Assembly (NCBI GenBank): GCA_964492895.1
Contig: CAZBLR010000001.1
Location: 110,025-174,024 of the forward strand
DNA from: DATLWN01 sp964492895
GTDB taxonomy: Bacteria > Pseudomonadota > Zetaproteobacteria > Mariprofundales > Mariprofundaceae
Direction: 5' to 3'
Length of the DNA: 64,000 bases
A program made the position numbers and the translations under genes. Positions within the stretch are counted from its first letter, which is position 1. The number at the start of each line of letters is the position of its first letter. The notes beneath the pieces are model-generated. The model saw nothing but the letters and a program-made list of their open reading frames with translations, did no database searches and had not been told where the DNA came from. This document shows positions 45,815 through 53,500 of this stretch, one piece after another.

Positions 45815-45883
45815 ATCCATTCCGGTCGAGCGGGCGGCGGTACGCGCCGCCAGGATGATGGCGCGCTTCTGCTCCAGCTCCAC
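45812..45883 (-). CDS. Possible 23-codon ORF at the end of the nifE operon
   Basis: GTG 45883 follows GGAGGG by 9 nt and opens a short basic helix (ELEQKRAIILAARTAARSTGMD), starting 6 nt past the preceding stop. It ends inside the terminator stem region. It may simply be unused sequence. Confidence 0.2.
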   Translation of the reverse strand: MELEQKRAIILAARTAARSTGMD

Positions 45884-45888
45884 CGGCG

Positions 45889-46335
45889 TCAGCCCTCCAT
45901 GATGTATTCGTAGGAGCGGCGCAGGATCTCCAGCTCGGCCGGCGCCAGGCCGCGGGCCTCGGTGATGGCGATGAATGCGGCACCGACGGCGTCGGCCGCA
46001 TGGAACGGCGGATCGATATCCGTGAAGCGCAGCAGGAACACGCTCAGGCTCTGGCCATCCGATCGCGCCCGGGCCCGGAACTGGCCCTGGAACTCCAGCC
46101 CCCCCGCACCCAGGCCCAGCCATTGCTCGGCGGCGGCGATCACCGCCCCCGGATGCGGCAAGACGACGCCTTCCTCACAGGGCTCGAAGACCAGCTCCGC
46201 CCCGCCCGGCAGCGGCTGGAAGGCGCAGATGCCGCCGTCCCCGAGACGCAGGTAGCGCGTGCGCGCGCTGGTCGCCTGCTTGTGGTACATCACCAGGCGC
46301 ACGCTGTCGGCATAGCGGACGAGGCCCGGATTCAC
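45889..46335 (-). CDS. Unknown nif-operon protein, 148 aa
   Basis: A 148-residue protein from GTG 46335, which overlaps the DUF364 gene stop by 4 nt (GTGA). Visible blocks: VMYHKQATSARTRYLRLGDGG, PHPGAVIAAAEQWLGL, RFTDIDPPFHAADAVGAAFIAITEARGL. No signal peptide or cysteine motif. As the last full gene of the long nifE operon, it is probably co-expressed with cofactor assembly proteins. Family not recognised. Confidence 0.65.
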   Translation of the reverse strand: MNPGLVRYADSVRLVMYHKQATSARTRYLRLGDGGICAFQPLPGGAELVFEPCEEGVVLPHPGAVIAAAEQWLGLGAGGLEFQGQFRARARSDGQSLSVFLLRFTDIDPPFHAADAVGAAFIAITEARGLAPAELEILRRSYEYIMEG

Positions 46336-47324
46336 GCGGCATCCCGCCGCCGCGGCGCCGCATCCGCGCTGCCACCGAAACGGGCGTCCCACAGCCGCTT
46401 GAAGCGGCTGTCGAGCACGGACAGCCGTGCATCGAGCTGCTCCAGCTCATTCCGGCGCGGGAACGCACCCTGCCGGGTGCCGGCATACCAGGACTCCATC
46501 TCGTCCTTCAGGTACTGGCGCTGCCGGGCCACCTCGGCGATCTCCGCCTTGAGCTGCGCCATCTCCTGCGCCCCGAGATCGGCCACGTGGTAGCACACGG
46601 CCGTATCGAACAGGCGCATGCCGCCGCCCTCGGCCACCGTGGTGCGCAACTGGCCGGCATCCTGCACCGCCACGCCGGCGAGAAAATCGACACCGAAGTT
46701 CCGCATCTCCTCCAGCCATGGCGTGGTCGGCCCCATCAGCACCAGGTTGGCGTCACGCGACAGCTCGGCCAGACGCGGGAAGGTCTTGTTGGTCAGCGAG
46801 CTGGCGGTCAGGAATACCCAGTCCATGCCCGGCAGCAGGTATTCGGCGGCCGGATCGGGCAGATCGCCCTGGCCCGGCCGGCGCTCCAGGACGACCATGT
46901 CCAGCGATTGCTGGTAGACCTCCAGACCGGGATAGCGTCCGATCACGGCCACCCTTTTGCCGGCCAGATGCGGCAGGAAATGCTCGAACACGGCCAGGTT
47001 GCCGGCGGCAAGCGGCACGGCGTTCTCCGGCAGGGTCGGGTTCAGCGCCGCGTTCACCGCCGCCATGCCGACACTGGCCTCGAAGGGCTGCCAGGAACGC
47101 AGCCAGGCGGCCAGCTCGGACAGCTTCCTGCCGGCCAGGGTGCCGGACCACGGCAGGCTGCGCGTCTCCAGCCCCGTCTGTGCGGCCGGACTCATGGCCA
47201 GGCCCGCCCCGGCACCGCTCTGGCACAGCGTCCAGGTCAGGCCGATGACGATCTCCCGCACGGCCTCGTCACAGGCGGCGGCATGATCCAGCAACAGGTC
47301 GTAGACCTCGGAAGGCCCGCTCAC
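46332..47324 (-). CDS. DUF4213/DUF364 putative heavy-metal-chelation protein
   Basis: A 330-residue protein (GTG 47324). N-terminal DUF4213-like part: EIVIGLTWTLCQSGAGAGLAMSP and GMAAVNAALNPTLPENA. C-terminal DUF364 Rossmann-like part: GKRVAVIGRYPGLE, VFLTASSLTNKTFPRLAELS, LVLMGPTTPWLEEMRNFGVDFLAGVAV. A coiled-coil tail ends the protein. Relatives are predicted to bind or chelate metals. Placement in the nifE operon suggests handling of Mo or Fe for the cofactor, which is inference. Confidence 0.8.
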   Translation of the reverse strand: MSGPSEVYDLLLDHAAACDEAVREIVIGLTWTLCQSGAGAGLAMSPAAQTGLETRSLPWSGTLAGRKLSELAAWLRSWQPFEASVGMAAVNAALNPTLPENAVPLAAGNLAVFEHFLPHLAGKRVAVIGRYPGLEVYQQSLDMVVLERRPGQGDLPDPAAEYLLPGMDWVFLTASSLTNKTFPRLAELSRDANLVLMGPTTPWLEEMRNFGVDFLAGVAVQDAGQLRTTVAEGGGMRLFDTAVCYHVADLGAQEMAQLKAEIAEVARQRQYLKDEMESWYAGTRQGAFPRRNELEQLDARLSVLDSRFKRLWDARFGGSADAAPRRRDAA

Positions 47325-47331
47325 CGACGGC

Positions 47332-47712
47332 TCACAGGACCGGCAGCAGGCGCAGTTCCGCCTTGATGATGCCATCGCGGCCCCAGGAGGTGGCGGCATC
47401 GATGAACCAGCCGCTGCGCCGAGGATGCGGCACGGCCAGGCCGAATTCCGCGTAGAAGCTCGTATCGGCATGCACGGTGATGCTGCCGGCATGGTGCCCG
47501 TGCCCGTCCTTCCAGACGCCGGTCAGGCTCTCGCCGCCATCGGCCGGATCCGGGCTCAGCGAGAAGCGGGCGGTATCGATGCGCATCGGCTCCAGCTCGT
47601 CCTCCAGCCCGAGATCGGCAAGCGTGCGCCGCATGCCCTCGAGCGCGGCATCGACGATGGCCCGCACCTCTCTCAGACGCGCCTCGGCCGCCACATCGGC
47701 ATGCACCATCAT
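47332..47712 (-). CDS. Unknown nif-operon protein, 126 aa
   Basis: A 126-residue protein starting in TGATG at the stop of the TPR-like gene; GTG 47715 is an alternative. N-terminal helix (LREVRAIVDAALEGMRRTLADLG), then beta-rich HHAGSITVHADTSFYAEFGLAVPHPRRSGWFIDAATSWGRDGIIKAELRLLP. No cysteines, no signal. Tight coupling with the TPR-like and DUF364 genes points to a joint function. Family not recognised. Confidence 0.7.
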   Translation of the reverse strand: MMVHADVAAEARLREVRAIVDAALEGMRRTLADLGLEDELEPMRIDTARFSLSPDPADGGESLTGVWKDGHGHHAGSITVHADTSFYAEFGLAVPHPRRSGWFIDAATSWGRDGIIKAELRLLPVL

Positions 47713-48170
47713 CACAGATCCGCGCCGACGGCGCTGGCGAGATCGCCGACCACCGAGCCGCCGACCAGGTCGTCCGGGTCGAGCCGGTTCAGGTGCGCCA
47801 GGATATCCCGGCCACCGCCGACGTCGTCCAGGCGCATGCGGATGAAGGACAGCGCCTTGAGCATGTACAGATAGACGCGCTGCGGGCTCCCGCTGTCACG
47901 CCAGGCGTCGCCGCGCGGCTCGAGCCGCCGCCAATCGACCTCGAAGCCGCCCTGGCGTGCCGCCTCGATCAGTGCCGCCCGCGCCACCTGTTCGGCCTCG
48001 CCGAGGCGTTTGCTGTAGAAGTAGAGCTTGCAGAGGTCGACATACGTCTCCAGGTGCCCGGGATGCTGGTCAAGCGTGTGCCGCAGCGCCTGTTCCGCCG
48101 CTGCGTATGCCGGGAATCCGAGGATGTGTCCGAGCCCCGCTCCGGCATGCCCCGGCTCAACCCCAGACAT
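47712..48170 (-). CDS. TPR-like nif-cluster protein B
   Basis: A 152-residue helical protein with a tetratricopeptide-like core (AYAAAEQALRHTLDQHPGHLETYVDLCKLYFYSKRLGEAEQVARAAL). It is a diverged paralog of the nifW-linked TPR protein at 32975, sharing LYxYFYxxRLxEA and the YLYMLKALSFIRMRL-like block. The start overlaps the [2Fe-2S] ferredoxin gene by 14 nt. Confidence 0.7.
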   Translation of the reverse strand: MSGVEPGHAGAGLGHILGFPAYAAAEQALRHTLDQHPGHLETYVDLCKLYFYSKRLGEAEQVARAALIEAARQGGFEVDWRRLEPRGDAWRDSGSPQRVYLYMLKALSFIRMRLDDVGGGRDILAHLNRLDPDDLVGGSVVGDLASAVGADL

Positions 48171-48483
48171 CGGCCGGGGCCATCAGGTCGGCCACGGGGG
48201 CGCCGCCGACCAGATGCTCGTCGAAGATGCGCGCCACGTCCGCCTTCCTGAGGCCGCCGTACATCACGCCTTCCGGATAGACGAGCACGGACGGGCCGAT
48301 GCCGCAGGGCCCGAGGCAGCCGGTGTTGGTCAGGGCCACCCTGTCGAACAGCTGGCGCTGCTGCAGCTCGTTCATGAACTCGGCCATCACCTCGGCGCAG
48401 CCCTTCTCGGCGCAGGAACCGCGCGGATGGCCGGGAGGCCTCGCCTGCGTGCAGACGAACACGTGTTTGTCGGGTTTCGGCAT
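48157..48483 (-). CDS. Thioredoxin-like [2Fe-2S] ferredoxin (nif-associated)
   Basis: A 108-residue ferredoxin of the Azotobacter/Aquifex [2Fe-2S] type. Ligand-like cysteines are in FVCTQARP, GSCAEKGCAEV and NTGCLGPCGIGPSVLVYPEG. AGGAGGAAA precedes ATG 48483. It probably donates electrons in cofactor biosynthesis or to nitrogenase. It is followed by the TPR-like gene in the same operon. Confidence 0.88.
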   Translation of the reverse strand: MPKPDKHVFVCTQARPPGHPRGSCAEKGCAEVMAEFMNELQQRQLFDRVALTNTGCLGPCGIGPSVLVYPEGVMYGGLRKADVARIFDEHLVGGAPVADLMAPADVWG

Positions 48484-48493
48484 GGTTTCCTCC

Positions 48494-48790
48494 TCAGGCA
48501 GCCATCGGCTGTGCGGCGTGGGTATGGCAATCCTTCGGGCAGACGCGCGAACAGGAGCCGCAGCCGATGCAGTCCATGGCGTTGGCGATGGACATGACCA
48601 TCGAGGTGTCGTCGGAAAAATCGTCATCGTCGTCGTCGTCCATCTCGCGTTCGACGAGCTCGAACACATCGCGCGGACACACCTTGTAACAACGGCCGCA
48701 GCCGATGCAGGTGGAGGCGTCCAGTTCGATGACGAACTCCGGGGTATACGGCGCGCCGCCGCGGGTGATACCTGTGATCATCTCTGCCAT
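48494..48790 (-). CDS. fdxB: Nif-specific ferredoxin III (FdxB)
   Basis: A 98-residue dicluster ferredoxin with CIGCGRCYKVCPRDVF and CIGCGSCSRVCPKDC, separated by a run of aspartates (MDDDDDDDFSDD) typical of ferredoxin III nif-type proteins, and the N-terminal TGITRGGAPYTPEFV. It sits between the DUF683 and [2Fe-2S] genes, the usual nifX-DUF269-DUF683-fdxB order. Confidence 0.92.
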   Translation of the reverse strand: MAEMITGITRGGAPYTPEFVIELDASTCIGCGRCYKVCPRDVFELVEREMDDDDDDDFSDDTSMVMSIANAMDCIGCGSCSRVCPKDCHTHAAQPMAA

Positions 48791-48801
48791 CTCTGCCTCC
48801 T

Positions 48802-49011
48802 TCAGCCCTGACCGGCCTCGTTCAGCCGCTTGCTCGCCTCTTCCCAGGCCTTGCAGGCATCGAACGTCGACTGCGCGATCTCGGGGATCTCGCGATAGGC
48901 GGCAGGCAGCCGGTCCTCGACCAGGTCATGCAGCTGCGAGGCCCATTCGGTGGCGATGCGCTTGGCCTTCTTCACTTCCTTGTCCAGTTGCTTCAACTCT
49001 TCTTCCGTCAT
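48802..49011 (-). CDS. DUF683 / CCE_0567-type small nif protein
   Basis: A 69-residue helical-hairpin protein (MTEEELKQLDKEVKKAKRIATEWASQLHDLVEDRLP) of the DUF683 family found next to nifX and DUF269 in most diazotrophs. A proposed metal-binding role is not proven. The start lies right beside an assembly gap. The repeat beyond the gap (49123-49177) duplicates its first codons and is not a second gene. Confidence 0.9.
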   Translation of the reverse strand: MTEEELKQLDKEVKKAKRIATEWASQLHDLVEDRLPAAYREIPEIAQSTFDACKAWEEASKRLNEAGQG

Positions 49012-49022
49012 GACTTGCTCCT

Positions 49023-49122
49023 NNNNNNNNNNNNNNNNNNNNNNNNNNNNNNNNNNNNNNNNNNNNNNNNNNNNNNNNNNNNNNNNNNNNNNNNNNNNNN
49101 NNNNNNNNNNNNNNNNNNNNNN
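49023..49122. other. Assembly gap (100 N) with 55-bp identical flanks
   Basis: Positions 48968-49022 recur exactly at 49123-49177, the same 55-bp overlap length as the gap at 37127. The DUF683 leader is therefore probably continuous, and the gap is not real DNA. Confidence 0.87.
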
Positions 49123-49225
49123 TTCTTCACTTCCTTGTCCAGTTGCTTCAACTCTTCTTCCGTCATGACTTGCTCCTATTTAACATCCGAATGCGTGCAT
49201 CCCTGCACTTGTTCGGAACGCAAAT

Positions 49226-49282
49226 CCAAAAGCGCGGTTTTGGAGTTGCTCACAAAATCGGCCACACCGGCGCACGATTTTG
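49226..49282. repeat. Two palindromic hairpins in the DUF269-DUF683 spacer
   Basis: CCAAAA/TTTTGG (49226-49243) and CAAAATCG/CGATTTTG (49253-49282) form adjacent stem-loops. The second resembles the AAAATTGG/CCAATTTT palindrome at 49873-49901, so they may be copies of one REP-like element family. Confidence 0.5.
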
Positions 49283-49319
49283 GCAGCCCGTCCTGGGCCG
49301 CGCGGGTTCACCGCATCGA

Positions 49320-49796
49320 TTACAACTCGGCGACTTCCCGGTACTGCGTGATCAGCGCCAGCGCCTTGGCCACGATCGCCTCGGTGTCGCCCTGCAGCTT
49401 CTCGCCGCTCTTGAAGCCGAAGCGGTGCACGTCGCGCAGGGTCCGGTCGACGACGACCAGCTTGCCGACGATGACCAGGGCCCGGCCGAAGCCCTCGTGC
49501 GTCAGGTTGATCATCGGCACCGCCATCAGCCCGGCCTGTTTCTCGATCAGGGCCGAAATGGCGTTGTAATAGGCCTTGACCCGCGCCAGCGTCACCTCGT
49601 CCGGGTCGCCGACCAGTGGAATCTCCTGCCGGCGCTCCTTGGTCATGATCAGCGGGTCCAGCACCTTGGCATCGGACCAGCCGTCGAAGCTGCCGTAGGT
49701 ATCCAGCGAGCGAAGCTGCCGGGCCAGCTCGTGCCCGACCGCCGTCGCCACCAGCGGATCGTTGTCGTTCAGTACACGTTCATGCATCTGCATCAT
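49320..49796 (-). CDS. NifX-associated protein (DUF269)
   Basis: A 158-residue protein: LARQLRSLDTYGSFDGWSDAKVLDPLIM, VGDPDEVTLARVKAYYNAI, INLTHEGFGRALVIVGKLVVVDRTLRDVHRFGF. These are the DUF269 signatures of the protein that follows nifX in diazotrophs, implicated in FeMo-co synthesis. GGAG precedes ATG 49796. The 180-nt spacer to nifX is unusually long and full of hairpins. Confidence 0.93.
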   Translation of the reverse strand: MMQMHERVLNDNDPLVATAVGHELARQLRSLDTYGSFDGWSDAKVLDPLIMTKERRQEIPLVGDPDEVTLARVKAYYNAISALIEKQAGLMAVPMINLTHEGFGRALVIVGKLVVVDRTLRDVHRFGFKSGEKLQGDTEAIVAKALALITQYREVAEL

Positions 49797-49854
49797 CTCA
49801 CTCCTTCGTTACCTGTAACCATTCATCCCAATGATCCTCCGAAGCCTCGGACCC

Positions 49855-49932
49855 CATCCCATGGATGGGATGCAAAATTGGGGGCATGGCCGCCAATTTT
49901 GTCAGCGAATGAAAACCGCGTTTTTCATTCGC
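49855..49932. repeat. Three consecutive palindromes between nifX and DUF269
   Basis: CATCCCAT/ATGGGATG (49855-49872), CAAAATTGG...CCAATTTTG (49873-49901) and GCGAATGAAAA/TTTTCATTCGC (49905-49932). Together they cover almost the whole spacer. They could be an mRNA processing or stability block in the nifE operon, or a cluster of short mobile palindromes. Confidence 0.6.
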
Positions 49933-49975
49933 GTCCTAGGATCTGGGCAGGAAGCCCTGATCCGGTGCAAAAAAA

Positions 49976-50530
49976 TCATTCACTCCAGCCCTCATCCTCC
50001 ATGGAGTCGAAGCGACCCATGTCGGCGCTGCCCTGCTGCTGGCGGATGGCCTTGGCCAGCCAGGCCGAGGGCCCGGCCCGCATCTCCTGCTGCAGGGCGG
50101 AGATCAGGGTGGAGATGCGCGTGTCCGCCTCGACGCGCACCGGCTGGATGCCCTTGGCGATCAGCTGGCGCACGGCCGAGGCACCGCAGGCCTGGCTGTA
50201 GACGGCCGAGCAGCCGGCAAGCATGGCGATCTTCGCCACCAGCTTGTCCTCGTTGAGGCCAGTCATCCGTGGCTGGCCCCCTTCGGGCGCCCTGCGGGCG
50301 TCCAAATTCGATCCTGTCGAATTTGTGCCGTCCTGCGCCCCTGAGGGAGCAGGCTTCCCGAACTGCGCCACCTCCAATAGCTGCGACTCGTCGGGGTCCA
50401 CGGCGTAGACCGCGAAGCTCTCCGAGGATCCGAAATGCTGGTTCACGCTCTTCATGTCGGTGGTGGCGAACGCGACCTTCAGCGACGTCGTCACGTCAGG
50501 CCCCACCACACGCAACTGCCTTTTCAGCAT
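49976..50530 (-). CDS. nifX: Nitrogenase cofactor carrier NifX with an internal insertion
   Basis: A 184-residue NifX: LKVAFATTDMKSVNQHFGSSESFAVYAVDP at the N-terminus, AGCSAVYSQACGASAVRQLIAKGIQPVRV and LQQEMRAGPSAWLAKA at the C-terminus. Between FG (residue 58) and NEDKLVAKI (residue 93) lie about 34 residues where family members have around six. The extra DNA is a palindrome-rich segment in frame (50255-50356). AGGAGG precedes ATG 50530. It overlaps nifN by 35 nt. Confidence 0.9.
   Translation of the reverse strand: MLKRQLRVVGPDVTTSLKVAFATTDMKSVNQHFGSSESFAVYAVDPDESQLLEVAQFGKPAPSGAQDGTNSTGSNLDARRAPEGGQPRMTGLNEDKLVAKIAMLAGCSAVYSQACGASAVRQLIAKGIQPVRVEADTRISTLISALQQEMRAGPSAWLAKAIRQQQGSADMGRFDSMEDEGWSE
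50255..50356. repeat. Palindromic element inserted in frame within nifX
   Basis: Contains CAAATTCGA/TCGAATTTG (50303-50325), CGCCC/GGGCG and CCTGC/GCAGG hairpins, and encodes SGAQDGTNSTGSNLDARR-type low-complexity sequence absent from other NifX proteins I know. Net length is a multiple of three, so the frame survives, as in Rickettsia palindromic elements. Confidence 0.6.
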
Positions 50531-51917
50531 GGGAGACCTCCTTTGCCGGACGTACCGGCTGATCGAGCTTGTACACCGAGTGGTACGGTTGGACGACATG
50601 CCGCTCCTGGCCGCTCAGCATATTGGCCAGTTCGAACAGGGCCTGGCGCGTACCGCGATATCCGATCCACGTCTTCTGGTAGCCCCCCAGCACGTCGTAC
50701 TGCGGGAAGCCGGCACGCAGCAGCGGCACCCCGAGGCGCTCGGCTGCGGCCAGCGCATGCGAGTTGCCGATGACCATCTCCGCCCGGGCCTCGCGGGCGG
50801 CGATCTCCAGGTCTTCCAGGTCGCCGATCTTCACCGATGCCGTACGCACGTCGGCCAGGATCGGGGCGCGGGCCGGTGCCACGGCGGCCACGACCTCGCC
50901 CCCCATGCCGGTCACCAGGCGCGAGAAGGCATACAGCAGGTCGGGATCGGCGGCGATGGCGATGCGGGCCTGGCCGATCATGAAATGCGTATCGAGCATG
51001 GCGTCCTGCAGCTGGGCGCGCTGGCGTTCGAGCCTCTCCGGTACCGGCACGCCCGCGATCCCCTTCAGCGCCAGGATCAGCGAATCCACGGACTCCAGGC
51101 CCATCAGGCTGTCGAAACGGTAATCGGGGACCCCGGTGCGCGCATGCAGCAGATCGGCGGCTGCGCCCAGCGAACGGCCGATCACCAGCGTGGCCGCCGC
51201 ATCGCCGATGCTGGCGAACTCGCTGAGCGGCGTGCCGCCCACCGTCACCGGGCTGAAATCCATGTCGGTCAGGTGCCCGTCCAGCGAATCGGACAGATCC
51301 GGCAGCACATTGGGCTTGAGCCCGAAGGACGCGATGATCTCCTTCAGCACCTCGAGATCGCCCGGCGTCAGCATCGAAGCGGCCAGCACATTGACCTGCC
51401 GGGGCCGGCTGCCGGGGTGGCTGCCGCAGGCGTCGGCCGGTTTGACCAGATAGTCGATCATCGCCGTCACGGCCGCGGCATACCCGGTTTCCGCACTGCC
51501 CGTGAAGTCGGGCGTGGTCACCGGTACCACGGCGATGTGGTCGTATTCGGGATGGGCCTTGCGGAAATCGCCCACCGAGCGCTTGATGTCCGTGCCCTGG
51601 GTCTCGGACAGGCCGGTGGTCAGCAGGCCGATCACGGCCGGATTCGATTTCTCGCAGATCACCCGCAGGCCCTCGATGACGTTGTCGTCGGCCCCCATCA
51701 CCGAGGACACCTGGTCCATGGCGGTGGTCTGCAGCGGCACCGGCTCACGGAAGTGGCGCACGAAGAACACCTTGGCGAAGGCGGTGCAGCCCTGCGACCC
51801 ATGCAGCATCGGGATGGAGCGGTGCAGGCCGAGGAAGGCCAGGGCGCCGCCGACCGGCTGGCTGGCCTTCAGGGGGGAGACGCTCATGGCCTTGTTGCGC
51901 TTGACGATCTCGGCCAT
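50496..51917 (-). CDS. nifN: FeMo-cofactor scaffold subunit NifN
   Basis: A 473-residue homolog of NifK within the NifEN scaffold, where NifB-co matures to FeMo-co. Signatures: SPLKASQPVGGALAFLGL, MLHGSQGCTAFAKVFFVRHFREPVPLQTTAM, LLTTGLSETQGTDIKRSV, and the C-terminal WIGYRGTRQALFELANM. It starts in TGATG at the nifE stop. Confidence 0.94.
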   Translation of the reverse strand: MAEIVKRNKAMSVSPLKASQPVGGALAFLGLHRSIPMLHGSQGCTAFAKVFFVRHFREPVPLQTTAMDQVSSVMGADDNVIEGLRVICEKSNPAVIGLLTTGLSETQGTDIKRSVGDFRKAHPEYDHIAVVPVTTPDFTGSAETGYAAAVTAMIDYLVKPADACGSHPGSRPRQVNVLAASMLTPGDLEVLKEIIASFGLKPNVLPDLSDSLDGHLTDMDFSPVTVGGTPLSEFASIGDAAATLVIGRSLGAAADLLHARTGVPDYRFDSLMGLESVDSLILALKGIAGVPVPERLERQRAQLQDAMLDTHFMIGQARIAIAADPDLLYAFSRLVTGMGGEVVAAVAPARAPILADVRTASVKIGDLEDLEIAAREARAEMVIGNSHALAAAERLGVPLLRAGFPQYDVLGGYQKTWIGYRGTRQALFELANMLSGQERHVVQPYHSVYKLDQPVRPAKEVSHAEKAVACGGA

Positions 51918-53332
51918 CAGGCCACCTCCGCGGACAGCGCGTAGCCCGGCCCCGCGTTCTCCTGCCACGGCACCGGCAGGCGCACCGCCTCCCACACCGG
52001 GCTTTCCAGCGTCAAGGCGAACTGGCGGGCCAGCTCGACCATGCCGGTATAGCCCGCGTATCCGAACTCGCGCTCCTGGTTGATGTCGAGAAACGGCAGC
52101 TTGGCCTTCAGGGCCGTATACATGTTGCGGCCGCCGGCGATCAGGATGTCGGCGCGCTGCTCGCGCACCACCTCGAGCAGGGCGCGCGGGCTGCCGTCGT
52201 CGATCATCTTCGTATCCTCGCCCATCAGCTCACGGATACGCGCCTTGTCCTCCTCGGTCGACTTCTTGGTGCCGGTGGCGACCACGGTCATGCCGAGATC
52301 CTGCAGGGCCGAGATCACCGACCAGGACTTGACGCCGCCGGTGTACAAGAGCGCCCGTTTGCCGGCCAGGCGGTGCCGCCAGGGCGCAAGCAGGGCGTCC
52401 ACCTTCGCCTCCTCGCGCGCGATCAGCGCCTCGGTGCGCTCGCTCAGGGAAGGATCGCCGATCAGGCGCGCGAAATCGCGCAGGGCCTGCGAGGTGTCGA
52501 TGACGCCGTAGAAACTGCCCTCGAACCACGGCGTGCCGTAACGCTCCTCGAGCTTTCTGGCCACGTTGATCATGGCCTTGGAGCAGACCATCATGTTCAC
52601 TTCCGCCCGATGCATCGCCTGCACCTCATGGAAGCGGGCATCGCCGGACAGCGTGCACAACACGCGGATACCCAGCTCGTCCAGCAGCGGCAGCACATGC
52701 CAGAACTCGCCGGCGATGTTGTATTCGCCGATCAGGTTGACGTCGTGCACGGTGATGCCCGGGCGCTGGGCGGACGTCGGGACGGGCGCGGGCTCGGCGG
52801 TGCCGACCACGTGCCTGACCATCGCCTCGCCGGCGATGCGGTTGCCGAGGTTCTTGGTGCCGTAGAAGCCGGCCGCATCGACCGGTACCACCGGCACGCC
52901 CCAGCGCTCCGTGGCCGACCGGCACACGGCGTCGACGTCGTCGCCGACCAGGGCCGGCACGCAGGTGTTGTAGACGAACACGGCCGCAGGGGCATGCTCG
53001 TCGACGGCCTGCCTGATGGCGTGGAACAGGCGCTTCTCCGAACGCCCCATGATCACGTCCTGTTCGGTCAGGTCCGTGGTGAAGCCGAGGCGGTAGAGCT
53101 CGGGCCCGGATGAGCGGGTGCCGCGGTTGTCCCAGGAGGAACCGGCGCAGGCGATCGGCCCGTGCACGATATGCGCCACGTCGGCGATCGGCAGCAGCGC
53201 GATCTGCGCCCCGTCGAAGGCGCAGCCGCCGGCCGAGGCGCCGGGCTTGGGCTTGGCGCAGCCGGACTTGGACTTCTTGTTATGGGCACATGCCGGCTCG
53301 TCCAGCAGCTCTGCGATGTCGCTCTGTTTCAT
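51917..53332 (-). CDS. nifE: FeMo-cofactor scaffold subunit NifE
   Basis: A 471-residue NifD-like subunit of NifEN: GCAFDGAQIALLPIADVAHIVHGPIACAGSSWDNRG, FVYNTCVPALVGDDVDAV, LIGEYNIAGEFWHVLPLLDELG and the Ala-Gly-Tyr block YAGYTGMVELARQ. GGGAGTG precedes ATG 53332. First gene of the operon with nifN, nifX and eight more, driven by the sigma-54 promoter at 53371-53386. Confidence 0.95.
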   Translation of the reverse strand: MKQSDIAELLDEPACAHNKKSKSGCAKPKPGASAGGCAFDGAQIALLPIADVAHIVHGPIACAGSSWDNRGTRSSGPELYRLGFTTDLTEQDVIMGRSEKRLFHAIRQAVDEHAPAAVFVYNTCVPALVGDDVDAVCRSATERWGVPVVPVDAAGFYGTKNLGNRIAGEAMVRHVVGTAEPAPVPTSAQRPGITVHDVNLIGEYNIAGEFWHVLPLLDELGIRVLCTLSGDARFHEVQAMHRAEVNMMVCSKAMINVARKLEERYGTPWFEGSFYGVIDTSQALRDFARLIGDPSLSERTEALIAREEAKVDALLAPWRHRLAGKRALLYTGGVKSWSVISALQDLGMTVVATGTKKSTEEDKARIRELMGEDTKMIDDGSPRALLEVVREQRADILIAGGRNMYTALKAKLPFLDINQEREFGYAGYTGMVELARQFALTLESPVWEAVRLPVPWQENAGPGYALSAEVA

Positions 53333-53370
53333 GCGCACTCCCGGCCGAAACGGCCTCACATGCATCCATG

Positions 53371-53386
53371 AGCAATGGCGATGCCA
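53371..53386 (-). promoter_or_regulatory. Sigma-54 promoter of the nifE operon
   Basis: Minus strand TGGCATCGCCATTGCT, -24/-12 with a 5-nt spacer; predicted start near 53360, 28 nt above nifE. Confidence 0.8.
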
Positions 53387-53429
53387 AACAAAACGCCTTC
53401 TATTCCGGTTATTTACGAAGAGAATCGAT

Positions 53430-53445
53430 TGTTACAAACCCGACA
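53430..53445. promoter_or_regulatory. NifA upstream activator site (nifE)
   Basis: TGT-TACAAACCCG-ACA, 44 nt above the -24 element. The half-sites are exact; the distance is shorter than for the other operons here. Confidence 0.65.
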
Positions 53446-53500
53446 AACATCAGCCCGCGACGGGTTTACGACAAAGGCCGCCGTCCCGCCCCAACCTGCC

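Noticed and set aside
49123..49177. Apparent second start of a DUF683 gene right of the gap
   Set aside because: It is the exact 55-bp duplicate of the true gene's 5' end created by unmerged contigs.
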